Shown here: piece by piece, positions 1-6,240 of the stretch | How the letters are laid out: each line of letters opens with the position of its first letter | Numbering within the stretch: the stretch's first letter is position 1 | Assembly (NCBI GenBank): GCA_030744635.1 | Contig: JASLQE010000145.1 | Coordinates: 1-11,744, forward strand | From: Dehalococcoidia bacterium | GTDB lineage: Bacteria; Chloroflexota; Dehalococcoidia; JACVQG01; JAHKAY01 | Direction of reading: 5' to 3' | Length of the DNA: 11,744 nt | Made by a program: the position numbers and the translations under genes | The notes under the pieces: model-generated | Seen by the model: only the letters and a program-made list of their open reading frames with translations | Told to the model about the DNA's origin: nothing | Database searches by the model: none

Positions 1-8
1 TCCTGGAG

Positions 9-34
9 GCCCTACCCCCTGCTTGAGGTAGGGC
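9..34. repeat. Perfect 8-bp inverted repeat (stem-loop)
   Basis: GCCCTACC at 9-16 pairs perfectly with GGTAGGGC at 27-34 around a 10-base loop. No T-run follows it directly. It probably lies in the 3' end or 3' untranslated part of a gene that ends just before the window. Its function is not evident. Confidence 0.5.
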
Positions 35-64
35 AGCGGTGGCTGAACGGCTTGGGGGGCCACA

Positions 65-90
65 GGGGTCGTTTAGCAACCCTTTTTCTT
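65..90 (+). terminator. Possible intrinsic terminator of an upstream gene
   Basis: GGGT (66-69) pairs with ACCC (79-82). An inner G-C pair closes a TTTAG loop, with one C/A mismatch in the stem. TTTTTCTT (83-90) follows at once. The stem is short, so this is tentative. It would end transcription of a + strand gene lying off the left edge and separate it from the dehydratase genes. Confidence 0.35.
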
Positions 91-114
91 CCCACCCGCC
101 CGCCTTAGGGTTAT

Positions 115-265
115 TTGGGGGTGGCGAAGTCCCCCAATCCCCCCCCAAGATGACCGGGTTTTTCGGCTCCCTGTCTGCAGGGCGGAGAGTCCTGCGGAGT
201 CCGATACTCCGTATGGACTGCCATCCAGCCAGGTTTTATATTTGTGGGAGTGTCCCCCTCACTCC
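115..265 (+). other. Non-coding region with clustered stem-loops
   Basis: No credible gene is seen in 1-417. This part holds several local hairpins: TTGGGGG/CCCCCAA (115-121 with 131-137); CCCTG/CAGGG (169-173 with 178-182); a two-part hairpin AGTCC-TG-CGGAGT / ACTCCG-TAT-GGACT (188-200 with 206-219), which can be extended by GGC/GCC (181-183 with 220-222); and GGAGTG/CACTCC (247-252 with 260-265). The CCCTG/CAGGG and GGC/GCC pairings exclude each other. It could be a structured RNA, a 3' untranslated region or decayed sequence. I could not match it to a riboswitch, RNase P RNA, tmRNA, 6S or SRP RNA. Confidence 0.35.
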
Positions 266-322
266 TGACAAAGAGACTCTGCCCCTTTGGAAACTTCGTT
301 AATATACAAATCTTACAGGCGT

Positions 323-351
323 TTGACCGGACAACCTGCCGGGAGTAAAAT
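323..351 (+). promoter_or_regulatory. Sigma-70 type promoter for the dehydratase pair
   Basis: TTGACC (323-328) is followed after exactly 17 bases by TAAAAT (346-351). Each hexamer matches the consensus at 5 of 6 positions. Transcription would start near 358, leaving a leader of about 60 bases before the ATG at 418. An imperfect inverted repeat, CCGG (327-330) with CCGG (339-342), overlaps the end of the -35 box and lies mostly in the spacer; it could be an operator, but this is weak. Confidence 0.6.
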
Positions 352-417
352 GTCGGCTATCGGATGCCATGCAAGTAAAACAATCCCAGAGATAAGGGAT
401 ACCCTGGAAATTAACGC

Positions 418-1536
418 ATGATTGAGCGGTTTGCGCAGATAGTGCAAGAGCGCCACGACTACGCCCGGCAATGGAAGGCCCGCACGGGGGGCCGGGTGGC
501 CGGCTACCTGTGCACCTATGTGCCGGAGGAGCTGCTCTTTGCCGCTGGGGTCCTGCCGCTGCGCGTGATGGGCAGCCATGAGCCCCAGGATGTCACGGAG
601 CCTCACATTTTCAGTATATTCTGCCCCTTCTGCCGGGATACGTTGGCCCAGGGGCTGAAGGGTCGATATAACTACCTGGACGGGCTGGTCAAGGCCCGGA
701 GTTGTATGCATATGCGAAATACCTTCACCTCCTGGCGCAGGCATGTGCCTGTACCTTTTAGCTACTATTTCGGCATGCCTTCCGTTCCACAGCTCGAATC
801 TTCCAGGGACTTCCTGGTAGGGGAGTTACAGGCATTCAAGGAAGCCCTGGAGGAATGGACGGGTCAGGCCATCACCAGCGCCACCCTGTCCGAGGCGATA
901 GAGGCGTACAACACCAACCGCCGCCTCATGCGCCAGCTATATCAGACCCGCAAGAAAGAGAGGCCACTCCTATCGGGGACGGAGGCCATGCAGGTGGCCG
1001 TGGCCTCTCAGGTGATGGACAAGCGGGAGCATAGCACGCTCCTCTCTGCCCTGCTCTCCGGACTGGACGCCCACCCGTCCCCCCCCTCTCCTGGCACACG
1101 GCTGATGCTGGTAGGCACCGAAAACGACGATGCCGACTTGGTGGCGATGATGGAGTCCAAGGGCGCCCTTGTGGTGGCCGATGACCACTGCTCAGGCAGC
1201 CGCTATTTCTGGAACGACGTAGAGACCGATGCCGACCCGCTGGAGGCTATCGCCACCCGTTACATAGAGAGGCCCCGCTGCCCCGCCAAGGACTTCCCGA
1301 AGATGGAGCGTCTGGACCATGTGGTGGGTATAGCCCGGGACTACTCCGTTCAGGGGGTAATCATGCTTCAGCAGAAATTCTGCGAGCCTTTTGAGTATGA
1401 AATTCCGCCCCTGCAGGCCCGGCTGAAGGAAGAAGGCATACCCAGCCTGTTGCTGGAGTACGACTTGGCTATGAATGCGGGGACTATGGGCAGCCGTATT
1501 GAGGCTTTTCTGGAGATGATAGAGCTGGAAATATGA
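418..1536 (+). CDS. 2-hydroxyacyl-CoA dehydratase family protein, BcrC-like subunit
   Basis: A 372-residue cytoplasmic protein of the HgdB/BcrC family: iron-sulfur subunits of 2-hydroxyacyl-CoA dehydratases and ATP-dependent benzoyl-CoA reductases. Family marks are the N-terminal YVPEELLFAAGVLPLRV segment (residues 34-50), the cysteine motif CPFC (69-72), ARSCMHMR (93-100), DDHCSGSRYF (255-264) and KFCEPFEYE near the C-terminus (320-328), followed by a short helix and a conserved EYD. Cys96, Cys322 and one of Cys69/72 are likely [4Fe-4S] ligands by analogy. The length fits BcrC (about 380). The ATG at 418 gives the usual N-terminus, though its ribosome site is poor. It is followed 16 bases later by its partner, so the two probably form a heterodimer. 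The exact substrate cannot be read from sequence: benzoyl-CoA reduction, another aryl-CoA, or a 2-hydroxyacyl-CoA dehydration are all open. Confidence 0.85.
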   Translation: MIERFAQIVQERHDYARQWKARTGGRVAGYLCTYVPEELLFAAGVLPLRVMGSHEPQDVTEPHIFSIFCPFCRDTLAQGLKGRYNYLDGLVKARSCMHMRNTFTSWRRHVPVPFSYYFGMPSVPQLESSRDFLVGELQAFKEALEEWTGQAITSATLSEAIEAYNTNRRLMRQLYQTRKKERPLLSGTEAMQVAVASQVMDKREHSTLLSALLSGLDAHPSPPSPGTRLMLVGTENDDADLVAMMESKGALVVADDHCSGSRYFWNDVETDADPLEAIATRYIERPRCPAKDFPKMERLDHVVGIARDYSVQGVIMLQQKFCEPFEYEIPPLQARLKEEGIPSLLLEYDLAMNAGTMGSRIEAFLEMIELEI

Positions 1537-1552
1537 GCCGGGAGGTGGAGCC

Positions 1553-2845
1553 GTGACCGAGCTATATGAGTCCCGGCCGCTGGAGTGCTTCCAGTGGGGG
1601 CAAGAGTTGCGACGAGAGCACTGGCGCAATGTGCAAAGCGCCCGGGAGCAGGGCAAGTTAGTGGTAGACGGTTATGTGCTCTTCCCGGCAGCCCTGTGTG
1701 CCGGTTTAGGTGAAGTGGTATCCTTCGGCACCGATGTCTATGCCGCCAATGTAGCCAACAACGCTCAGTTCAGCATCAAGGCGCTGGAAACGGTGGAGGC
1801 CCGAGGCTATGCTCGGGATACTTGTGGCTACTTCCGGAACGATGCCGGCTCCATGTTTATGGACGAGTATCTCTTCGGCGGCCCCTACCCCAAGCCGGAC
1901 TTTATCTTCACACCGCACGACTGCGAGGCCCGGGGCCGCTGGTACCAGGTGAAAGCCCGGCACTTGGGACTGCCTATGTTTGTGGTGGAGGTGCCCCTGG
2001 CCGATCCCGACACTCGCACCCAGGCCCGGCTGGAGTACCTGGTGGCCCAGTTCCAGGAGGGCATCCGGTGGATGGAGCGGGTCACGGGGAGAGAGTATGA
2101 TGACGAGAGGCTGATACAGGCCACCAACATCACACTGAAGAGCCAGAAGCTGTGGGGGGAGATATGTCTGCTCAATGGGGCCATCCCCGCTCCCCTGAAT
2201 GTGCGTTCCAAGGCCAGCATTATGGCGGTGCCTTTGATGCGGCGTCACGAGTCGGTAGCCGTGGAGTTCCTCACCGCCTTACGGGACGAGATGAAGTACC
2301 GAGTGGAAAACAAAATTGCCGCTGTAGCCAGCGAGCGGGCACGGGTGCTGACAGACCAGATGCCGCCCTGGTATGCCATCAGCGGGGTTAAGTATACGGA
2401 GATGTTCTACGGGGCCGTGTGGGTGGGAATGTGGACCTATGCTCGGCTGCTGGGGCTTTTCCGGGTGACTCCCGATGACCGGCTGGAGCCGGGGCTGACC
2501 CCCGATGAGAAAGGTCAACCCTTGCGGACGCGGGAAGATGCCTTGAAGGCCCTAGCGGAGGTCGTGTTGGGTTCGCTGGTGGACATGTACAACACACAGG
2601 GCAAGATTGATGATCTGCTGAGGTTCGCCAGGGCCTGGCACTGCGACGGGGCTATCCTCCATTTCAACCGGTCCTGCCCCGGGGAGGCGGTGGGGTTGTC
2701 TGAGGCCAAGATGGCCCTGAAAGAGGCTGGGCTGGCCGTTGGTAGCTACGAGTCTAGCGCCCAAGATCCCCGAGAGGGGGGCTTGACCGAGATGGTAGAG
2801 TCCTTTGAGCGCATCATGGCCGTGATGGGGCTGGAGAAGCTTTAG
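1553..2845 (+). CDS. 2-hydroxyacyl-CoA dehydratase family protein, BcrB-like subunit
   Basis: A 430-residue protein of the same superfamily as the preceding gene, but of the longer BcrB/BzdO-like type. Conserved blocks are KALETVEARGYARDTCGYFRND (split here: KALETVEARGY at residues 77-87 and DTCGYFRND at 89-97), PHDCEARGRWYQ (121-132) and HFNRSCPGE (370-378). Cys91, Cys124 and Cys375 are the likely cluster ligands. The start is a GTG at 1553, chosen because GGAGGT (1541-1546) sits 6 bases upstream. The gene lies 16 bases after its partner, so co-transcription is near certain. Near the C-terminus, the block that in benzoyl-CoA reductases reads roughly GNMADxRE is here SSAQDPRE, so substrate chemistry may differ. 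No BcrA/BcrD/HgdC-like ATPase activator is encoded in the window; it must lie elsewhere if the enzyme works like its relatives. Confidence 0.85.
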   Translation: MTELYESRPLECFQWGQELRREHWRNVQSAREQGKLVVDGYVLFPAALCAGLGEVVSFGTDVYAANVANNAQFSIKALETVEARGYARDTCGYFRNDAGSMFMDEYLFGGPYPKPDFIFTPHDCEARGRWYQVKARHLGLPMFVVEVPLADPDTRTQARLEYLVAQFQEGIRWMERVTGREYDDERLIQATNITLKSQKLWGEICLLNGAIPAPLNVRSKASIMAVPLMRRHESVAVEFLTALRDEMKYRVENKIAAVASERARVLTDQMPPWYAISGVKYTEMFYGAVWVGMWTYARLLGLFRVTPDDRLEPGLTPDEKGQPLRTREDALKALAEVVLGSLVDMYNTQGKIDDLLRFARAWHCDGAILHFNRSCPGEAVGLSEAKMALKEAGLAVGSYESSAQDPREGGLTEMVESFERIMAVMGLEKL

Positions 2846-2899
2846 CCGGGGGGCCCTTCCTAATGGTGGGACTGATGGGGGGCATTCCTCCAGTAACAG

Positions 2900-4324
2900 C
2901 TATGCGTCGTAGTACAGGTAGAACTCCCAGGGGTGCGGGCGCAACCGTACCGGATCCATCTCCCGTTGCCGCTTGAAGCTAAGCCATGTCTCAATCAGGT
3001 CATCGGTGAACACACCGCCCTGCCTGAGGAAGTCACAGTCAGCCTCCAGGGCGTTAAGAACATCTTCAAGCGATCCCGGGGTGGACTTAATCTTGGACGC
3101 CGCCTCCGGCCCTAGCTCATAGATGTCCTCATCAACTGGCTCCCCCGGGTCAAGCTTTCGCTTGATGCCGTCCAGCCCAGCCAGGAGCATTGCGGGAAAT
3201 GCCAGGTAGGGATTGGCCAAGGGGTCAGGAGGGCGGTACTCAATGCGCCGGGCCTTGGGGTTGGTGGAATACATGGGGATGCGCACACAAGCGCTGCGGT
3301 TACGCTTGGAGTAAACCAGGTTGATGGGTGCTTCGTACCCCGGCACCAGCCTCCGGTAAGAGTTGGTGGTGGGGGCGCAGAAGGCGAGCAGAGCTGCGGA
3401 GTGTGCCAGTAGCCCGCCGATGTAGTGCTTGGCTGTCTGGCTGATGAGGCCGTAGCCTTTCGCGTCATAGCACAGATTGGTATCTCCCTTCCAGAGGCTC
3501 TGGTGGGTATGCATACCGGAGCCGTTGTCCTGGAACAGTGGCTTGGGCATGAAAGTGGCCGTCATTCCGTTCTTGGCGGCTATGTTTTTGACGATGTACT
3601 TGTGGAGCATAACCTTATCCGCCATCCGGGTGAGGGTGTCGTATTTCATGTCAAACTCACCCTGTCCGGCGGTGGCTACCTCGTGATGTTGGGCCTCCAC
3701 ATCAATGCCTACCTCTATCATGGTCAGGGCTATTTTGGAGCGAAGGTCCTGGAGCTTATCGGTGGGGGGCACGGGGAAATAGCCCTCCTTGTGGCGGGGC
3801 TGGTAGCCAAGGTTAGCGCCGTGACCGTTACCCGAGTTCCAGATGCCCTCCACGGAGTCAATAAAGTAGAAGCCACTGTGGGAGTTCTGGTCAAAGCGGA
3901 TGCTGTCAAACAGGAAGTGCTCCAACTCTGGGCCCCAGTAGCTGACATCGGCTATACCCGTTTCCTTGAGGTAGGTCTCGGCCTTTTTGGCCACGAAACG
4001 GGGGTCACGGCTATACCACTCGCCGGAGATGGGGTCCTTTATGCTACATACCATGCTCAGGGTGGGCACCTCGCACACCGGGTCCACGATGGCGGTGCTG
4101 GGGTCCGGTATCAGCAGCATATCGCTCTCGTGGATGCTCTGAAAGCCGCGAATGCTCGAGCCGTCAAAGCCCGCTCCTTCTTCAAAGACCTCCTCGCCGA
4201 AGGCGGCAGACGGGATGGAGAAGTGCTGCCACTGTCCCGGCAGGTCTACGAATTTGAGGTCCACCATTTTGAGGCCCTTTTCCCGGATGATTTCCATGAC
4301 CCCGCCGGCAGTCATTGTTTGCAT
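2900..4324 (-). CDS. glnA: Glutamine synthetase type I (GSI-beta class)
   Basis: A 474-residue enzyme making glutamine from glutamate, ammonia and ATP as a cytosolic dodecamer. Visible active-site blocks: FDGSSIRGF (residues 53-61), GPELEHFLF (131-139, metal ligands E133 and E135), HHEVATAGQGEFD (213-225), NGSGMHTHQS (267-276), NSYRRLVPGYEAP (321-333) and RIEYRPPDP (360-368). Length and C-terminal domain match the E. coli-type enzyme, including DEDIYELGPEAA (398-409). Y402 there occupies the adenylylation site, so control by a GlnE-type adenylyltransferase is possible, though none is in view. GGAGG lies 6 bases before the ATG. It is the last gene of the amt/P-II/peptide/glnA unit; 60 bases separate it from the small peptide gene. 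A 54-bp gap separates its end from the convergent dehydratase pair, with no clear terminator. Confidence 0.97.
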   Translation of the reverse strand: MQTMTAGGVMEIIREKGLKMVDLKFVDLPGQWQHFSIPSAAFGEEVFEEGAGFDGSSIRGFQSIHESDMLLIPDPSTAIVDPVCEVPTLSMVCSIKDPISGEWYSRDPRFVAKKAETYLKETGIADVSYWGPELEHFLFDSIRFDQNSHSGFYFIDSVEGIWNSGNGHGANLGYQPRHKEGYFPVPPTDKLQDLRSKIALTMIEVGIDVEAQHHEVATAGQGEFDMKYDTLTRMADKVMLHKYIVKNIAAKNGMTATFMPKPLFQDNGSGMHTHQSLWKGDTNLCYDAKGYGLISQTAKHYIGGLLAHSAALLAFCAPTTNSYRRLVPGYEAPINLVYSKRNRSACVRIPMYSTNPKARRIEYRPPDPLANPYLAFPAMLLAGLDGIKRKLDPGEPVDEDIYELGPEAASKIKSTPGSLEDVLNALEADCDFLRQGGVFTDDLIETWLSFKRQREMDPVRLRPHPWEFYLYYDA

Positions 4325-4384
4325 GCATACCTCCTCTGTTCAACCGTCAAACGGCTGTTTCTGCTACTTGCCTCTGTCCTGTTA

Positions 4385-4474
4385 TTATTTGTCGCGCGAG
4401 GGTATGGGCAGCACCATCCAGGTGACAAGTATGGCGGCAAAGGCCACTAACGCTATAATCAGTTCCACACTCAT
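4385..4474 (-). CDS. 29-residue single-pass membrane peptide in the amt/P-II/glnA operon
   Basis: An ATG (4474-4472) preceded at 5 bases by AAAAGGAGG, one of the best ribosome binding sites in the window, opens 29 codons ending in TAA at 4385. The product starts MSVELIIALVAFAAIL and continues VTWMVLPIPSRDK. Residues 5-23 are uninterrupted hydrophobic, an evident membrane helix, with a glutamate at the N-side and an Arg-Asp-Lys tail. The tail suggests a cytoplasmic C-terminus by the positive-inside rule. The gene sits 17 bases after the P-II stop and 60 bases before glnA, in the same direction, so it is very likely co-transcribed. I recognise no family. A partner of the ammonium channel, or a peptide tethering P-II or glutamine synthetase to the membrane, would fit, but this is inference. 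Confidence 0.72.
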   Translation of the reverse strand: MSVELIIALVAFAAILVTWMVLPIPSRDK

Positions 4475-4491
4475 GTCAGCCTCCTTTTTTC

Positions 4492-4833
4492 CTATAGTGC
4501 TCCGTCACCCCGGTCCCCGGTGCGTACTCGGACGACCTGGGTCACAGGAGAGATGAATATTTTGCCGTCGCCGATGTTATCGGTGCGGGCGGCGGCGATG
4601 ATGATGTCCACGGCTTTATCGGTATCAGCATCGGCCACTACCAACTCCAGCTTCGTTTTGGGCAGCATGTCCACGGTGTATTTCTCGCCTGCCCTGCCCT
4701 GGTAGACCACCCCTTTTTGAGTGCCCCTGCCCACCACATTGACCACATTGAGGCCTGCAAACCCCCCGGCGGCTAGGGCATCCTTGACCTTGTCCACCCG
4801 CTCCGGCCTTATTATGGCTTCAATCTTGTTCAT
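4492..4833 (-). CDS. glnB: P-II nitrogen regulatory protein (GlnB/GlnK type)
   Basis: A 113-residue trimeric signal protein that senses 2-oxoglutarate and ATP/ADP and controls ammonium transport and assimilation. Features: N-terminal KIEAIIRPERVDKVKDAL; the T-loop from about residue 36, with RGTQKG holding Q39, the 2-oxoglutarate/Mg contact; Y52 in EKYTVD, which aligns with the uridylylated Tyr51 of E. coli; the B-loop TDNIGDGKIFI (84-94); and the C-loop RVRTGD. The T-loop is one residue longer than in E. coli GlnB. The ATG at 4833 is chosen because GGAGG lies 5 bases upstream and it gives the family N-terminus; the frame is open further upstream, into the amt end. Linkage 13 bases after amt points to the GlnK role: binding and blocking the channel when ammonium is plentiful. 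Confidence 0.95.
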   Translation of the reverse strand: MNKIEAIIRPERVDKVKDALAAGGFAGLNVVNVVGRGTQKGVVYQGRAGEKYTVDMLPKTKLELVVADADTDKAVDIIIAAARTDNIGDGKIFISPVTQVVRVRTGDRGDGAL

Positions 4834-4846
4834 AGCAGCCTCCAAT

Positions 4847-6067
4847 TTACAGCCTATATCCGGCTTCGCCGTGCTGGGAGAGGTCCAAGCCGCGGTTCTC
4901 CTCTTCCTCATTTACGGTGAGACCGACTGTCCAGTCCAGGACCTTAAGGATGATGATAGTCATGGTGAAGGAAAAGGCCCAGGTGACTCCCACGGCAGCT
5001 AACTGTGTCCATAGCTGGGATGTGTTGCCGTAGAACAGGCCGTCGGTCCCACCGATGGCGGCGGTGGCGAAAAGGCCTGTAGCGATAGCGCCCCAGGTAC
5101 CCCCCACCCCGTGGACACCCCATACATCCAGGGAATCATCCAGCTTTAGCTTGGCCCGAAGACGGCAGGCCAGGTAGCAGAAAGCCCCGGCCCCCAGACC
5201 TATGAGTATGGCGGACACCGGGCCCACGAACCCGGCAGCGGGCGTGATGGCCACCAGCCCGGCCACCGCGCCAGACGCTGCGCCCACGGCACTGGGCCTT
5301 CCTCCCAGACACCAGGTCATGGTCATCCACGTGAGGGCACCCATGGCGGCGGCGGTGTTAGTGACCACGAAGGCATTGGCAGCCAGGCCATCTGCCGCCA
5401 GCGAACTGCCAGCGTTAAAGCCGAACCAGCCGAACCACAGGAGGGCGGCCCCCAACACGATAAAGGGTACATTGTGTGGTTCCATGGCATCCCGGCCAAA
5501 ACCCAGTCGTTTGCGCATGACCAAGATGGCAGCGAGGGCAGCCACCCCAGAGCTGATATGCACCACAGTGCCACCGGCGAAGTCCAGCGCCCCGTAGTTG
5601 CCCAGCCAGCCACCCACCCCCCAAACCCAATGGGCTATAGGGGAATAGACGAAGGTAGACCACAGCACTGTGAAGATGAGCAAAGTCTTGAACTTAATCC
5701 TCTCAGCAAAGGCGCCCACGATGAGGGCCGGGGTGATGATGGCGAACATGGCCTGGAAAATCATAAAGGCTTGGTGGGGTATGGTATCCGAATAGGGACC
5801 GGCCTCCATACCCACCCCGCGCAGCCCCACCCAGTCTAGGCCGCCGATAATACCCCACTTGTCCGGGCCGAAGGCCAGGCTGTAGCCCCACAGCACCCAT
5901 GATACGCTGATGACACCCACGATAATGAAAGTCTGTAGGATGAGGCTTACCACATTCTTGTGGCGCACCATACCTCCGTAGAAGAAACCCAGGGCCGGTG
6001 TCATCAACAGGACCAGTGCCGCTGAGACCAGCACCCAGGCAGTATCGCCCCCGCTTATTTCTGGCAT
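4847..6067 (-). CDS. amtB: Ammonium transporter (Amt/MEP/Rh family)
   Basis: A 406-residue inner-membrane channel with about 11 helices, forming trimers that conduct ammonium/ammonia. Conserved pore residues are seen: Phe gate in FQAMFAIITP (residues 104-113) and WFGWFGFNAG (211-220); D162 in LDFAGGTVVH; and the twin histidines H170 and H319, the latter in GVHGVGGTWG. The C-tail ends with the usual HGEAGY block that contacts neighbouring subunits. Unlike E. coli AmtB, it begins almost directly with helix 1, with no cleaved signal peptide. GGAGG lies 7 bases before the ATG. It heads the operon amt, P-II, 29-residue peptide, glnA. Its 171-bp upstream region carries a palindrome, repeats and a terminator-like hairpin, listed separately. 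Confidence 0.96.
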   Translation of the reverse strand: MPEISGGDTAWVLVSAALVLLMTPALGFFYGGMVRHKNVVSLILQTFIIVGVISVSWVLWGYSLAFGPDKWGIIGGLDWVGLRGVGMEAGPYSDTIPHQAFMIFQAMFAIITPALIVGAFAERIKFKTLLIFTVLWSTFVYSPIAHWVWGVGGWLGNYGALDFAGGTVVHISSGVAALAAILVMRKRLGFGRDAMEPHNVPFIVLGAALLWFGWFGFNAGSSLAADGLAANAFVVTNTAAAMGALTWMTMTWCLGGRPSAVGAASGAVAGLVAITPAAGFVGPVSAILIGLGAGAFCYLACRLRAKLKLDDSLDVWGVHGVGGTWGAIATGLFATAAIGGTDGLFYGNTSQLWTQLAAVGVTWAFSFTMTIIILKVLDWTVGLTVNEEEENRGLDLSQHGEAGYRL

Positions 6068-6113
6068 GGTTTGCCTCCTTCTTTAAAGCGTCTTTCCGGT
6101 GCCTCAACCCCAC

Positions 6114-6138
6114 AAAAAATGGCGGCTAAACCACCACT
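6114..6138 (-). terminator. Intrinsic terminator or attenuator in the amt leader
   Basis: Read on the minus strand, AGTGGTGG (6138-6131) pairs with CCGCCATT (6125-6118), including two G-T pairs, around the loop TTTAG. A run of six T (6119-6114) overlaps the end of the stem and continues past it. It lies about 50 bases before the amt start codon and about 100 bases after the end of the PucR-type gene. It may simply end the glnA2-regulator transcript. If the amt promoter lies upstream of it, it would act as an attenuator. Confidence 0.6.
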
Positions 6139-6147
6139 CGCCCCCGC

Positions 6148-6167
6148 CCTTGGTTAAAGGTTAAAGG
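6148..6167 (+). promoter_or_regulatory. PucR-box-like core and GGTTAAA direct repeat
   Basis: CCTTGGTTAA (6148-6157) matches the CNTTGGTTAA core of the PucR box known from Bacillus subtilis (WWWCNTTGGTTAA, from memory); the three leading W positions do not match (CGC). It runs into GGTTAAA repeated twice in tandem (6152-6165). The match is notable because a PucR-family gene ends just beside it, but a single partial site is weak evidence. Confidence 0.35.
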
Positions 6168-6175
6168 AGAGGCGT

Positions 6176-6208
6176 CTTCCTTTCTATGGATACGATGCCA
6201 GAAAGAAG
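6176..6208 (-). other. Stem-loop in the amt leader
   Basis: CTTC (6176-6179) plus TTTCT (6181-6185) pair with AGAAA (6200-6204) plus GAAG (6205-6208), nine pairs with one bulged base and a 14-base loop. In a transcript toward amt it would precede the terminator-like hairpin. Its function is unknown. Confidence 0.4.
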
Positions 6209-6213
6209 AGACC

Positions 6214-6240
6214 GAATATTGTGCATATTGCACAATATTC
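6214..6240. promoter_or_regulatory. Perfect 27-bp palindrome, probable operator upstream of amt
   Basis: GAATATTGTGCA (6214-6225) and TGCACAATATTC (6229-6240) are exact reverse complements around TAT. The inner 17 bp, TTGTGCATATTGCACAA (6219-6235), match a second site in the glnA2 promoter at 14 of 17 positions. On the minus strand a weak promoter, TTGAAT then 16 bases then AATATT, would overlap it. It overlaps the stop codon of the regulator gene by two bases. It could also fold as an RNA hairpin, but no T-run follows. Confidence 0.6.

Noticed and set aside
39..302. Open reading frame of 87 codons on the + strand
   Set aside because: Composition is proline/glycine-rich without domain character, there is no ribosome site, and it crosses the stem-loop region and a terminator-like hairpin.
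325..343. Resemblance of GACCGGACAACCTGCC to the cobalamin riboswitch box
   Set aside because: Only the ACCTGCC end matches; the other conserved riboswitch blocks are missing, and the sequence sits inside the promoter.
3425..4450. Long antisense frame (341 codons) opposite glnA, and similar long frames opposite amt, the regulator, glnA2 and the dehydratase genes
   Set aside because: These are mirror frames caused by high-GC codon bias over well-supported genes; none shows a family motif or a ribosome site.
6186..6200. Possible sigma-54 promoter for amt (TGGCAT on the minus strand)
   Set aside because: The required GC-containing -12 element is absent at the right distance.
6068..6213. Glutamine riboswitch in the amt leader
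   Set aside because: I could not find the conserved core of that RNA; only generic hairpins are seen.
6219..6235. Palindrome as an NtrC or Rex site
   Set aside because: NtrC sites have GCAC first and GTGC second, the reverse of this order; Rex sites have TTGTGA arms with four central bases, not three.
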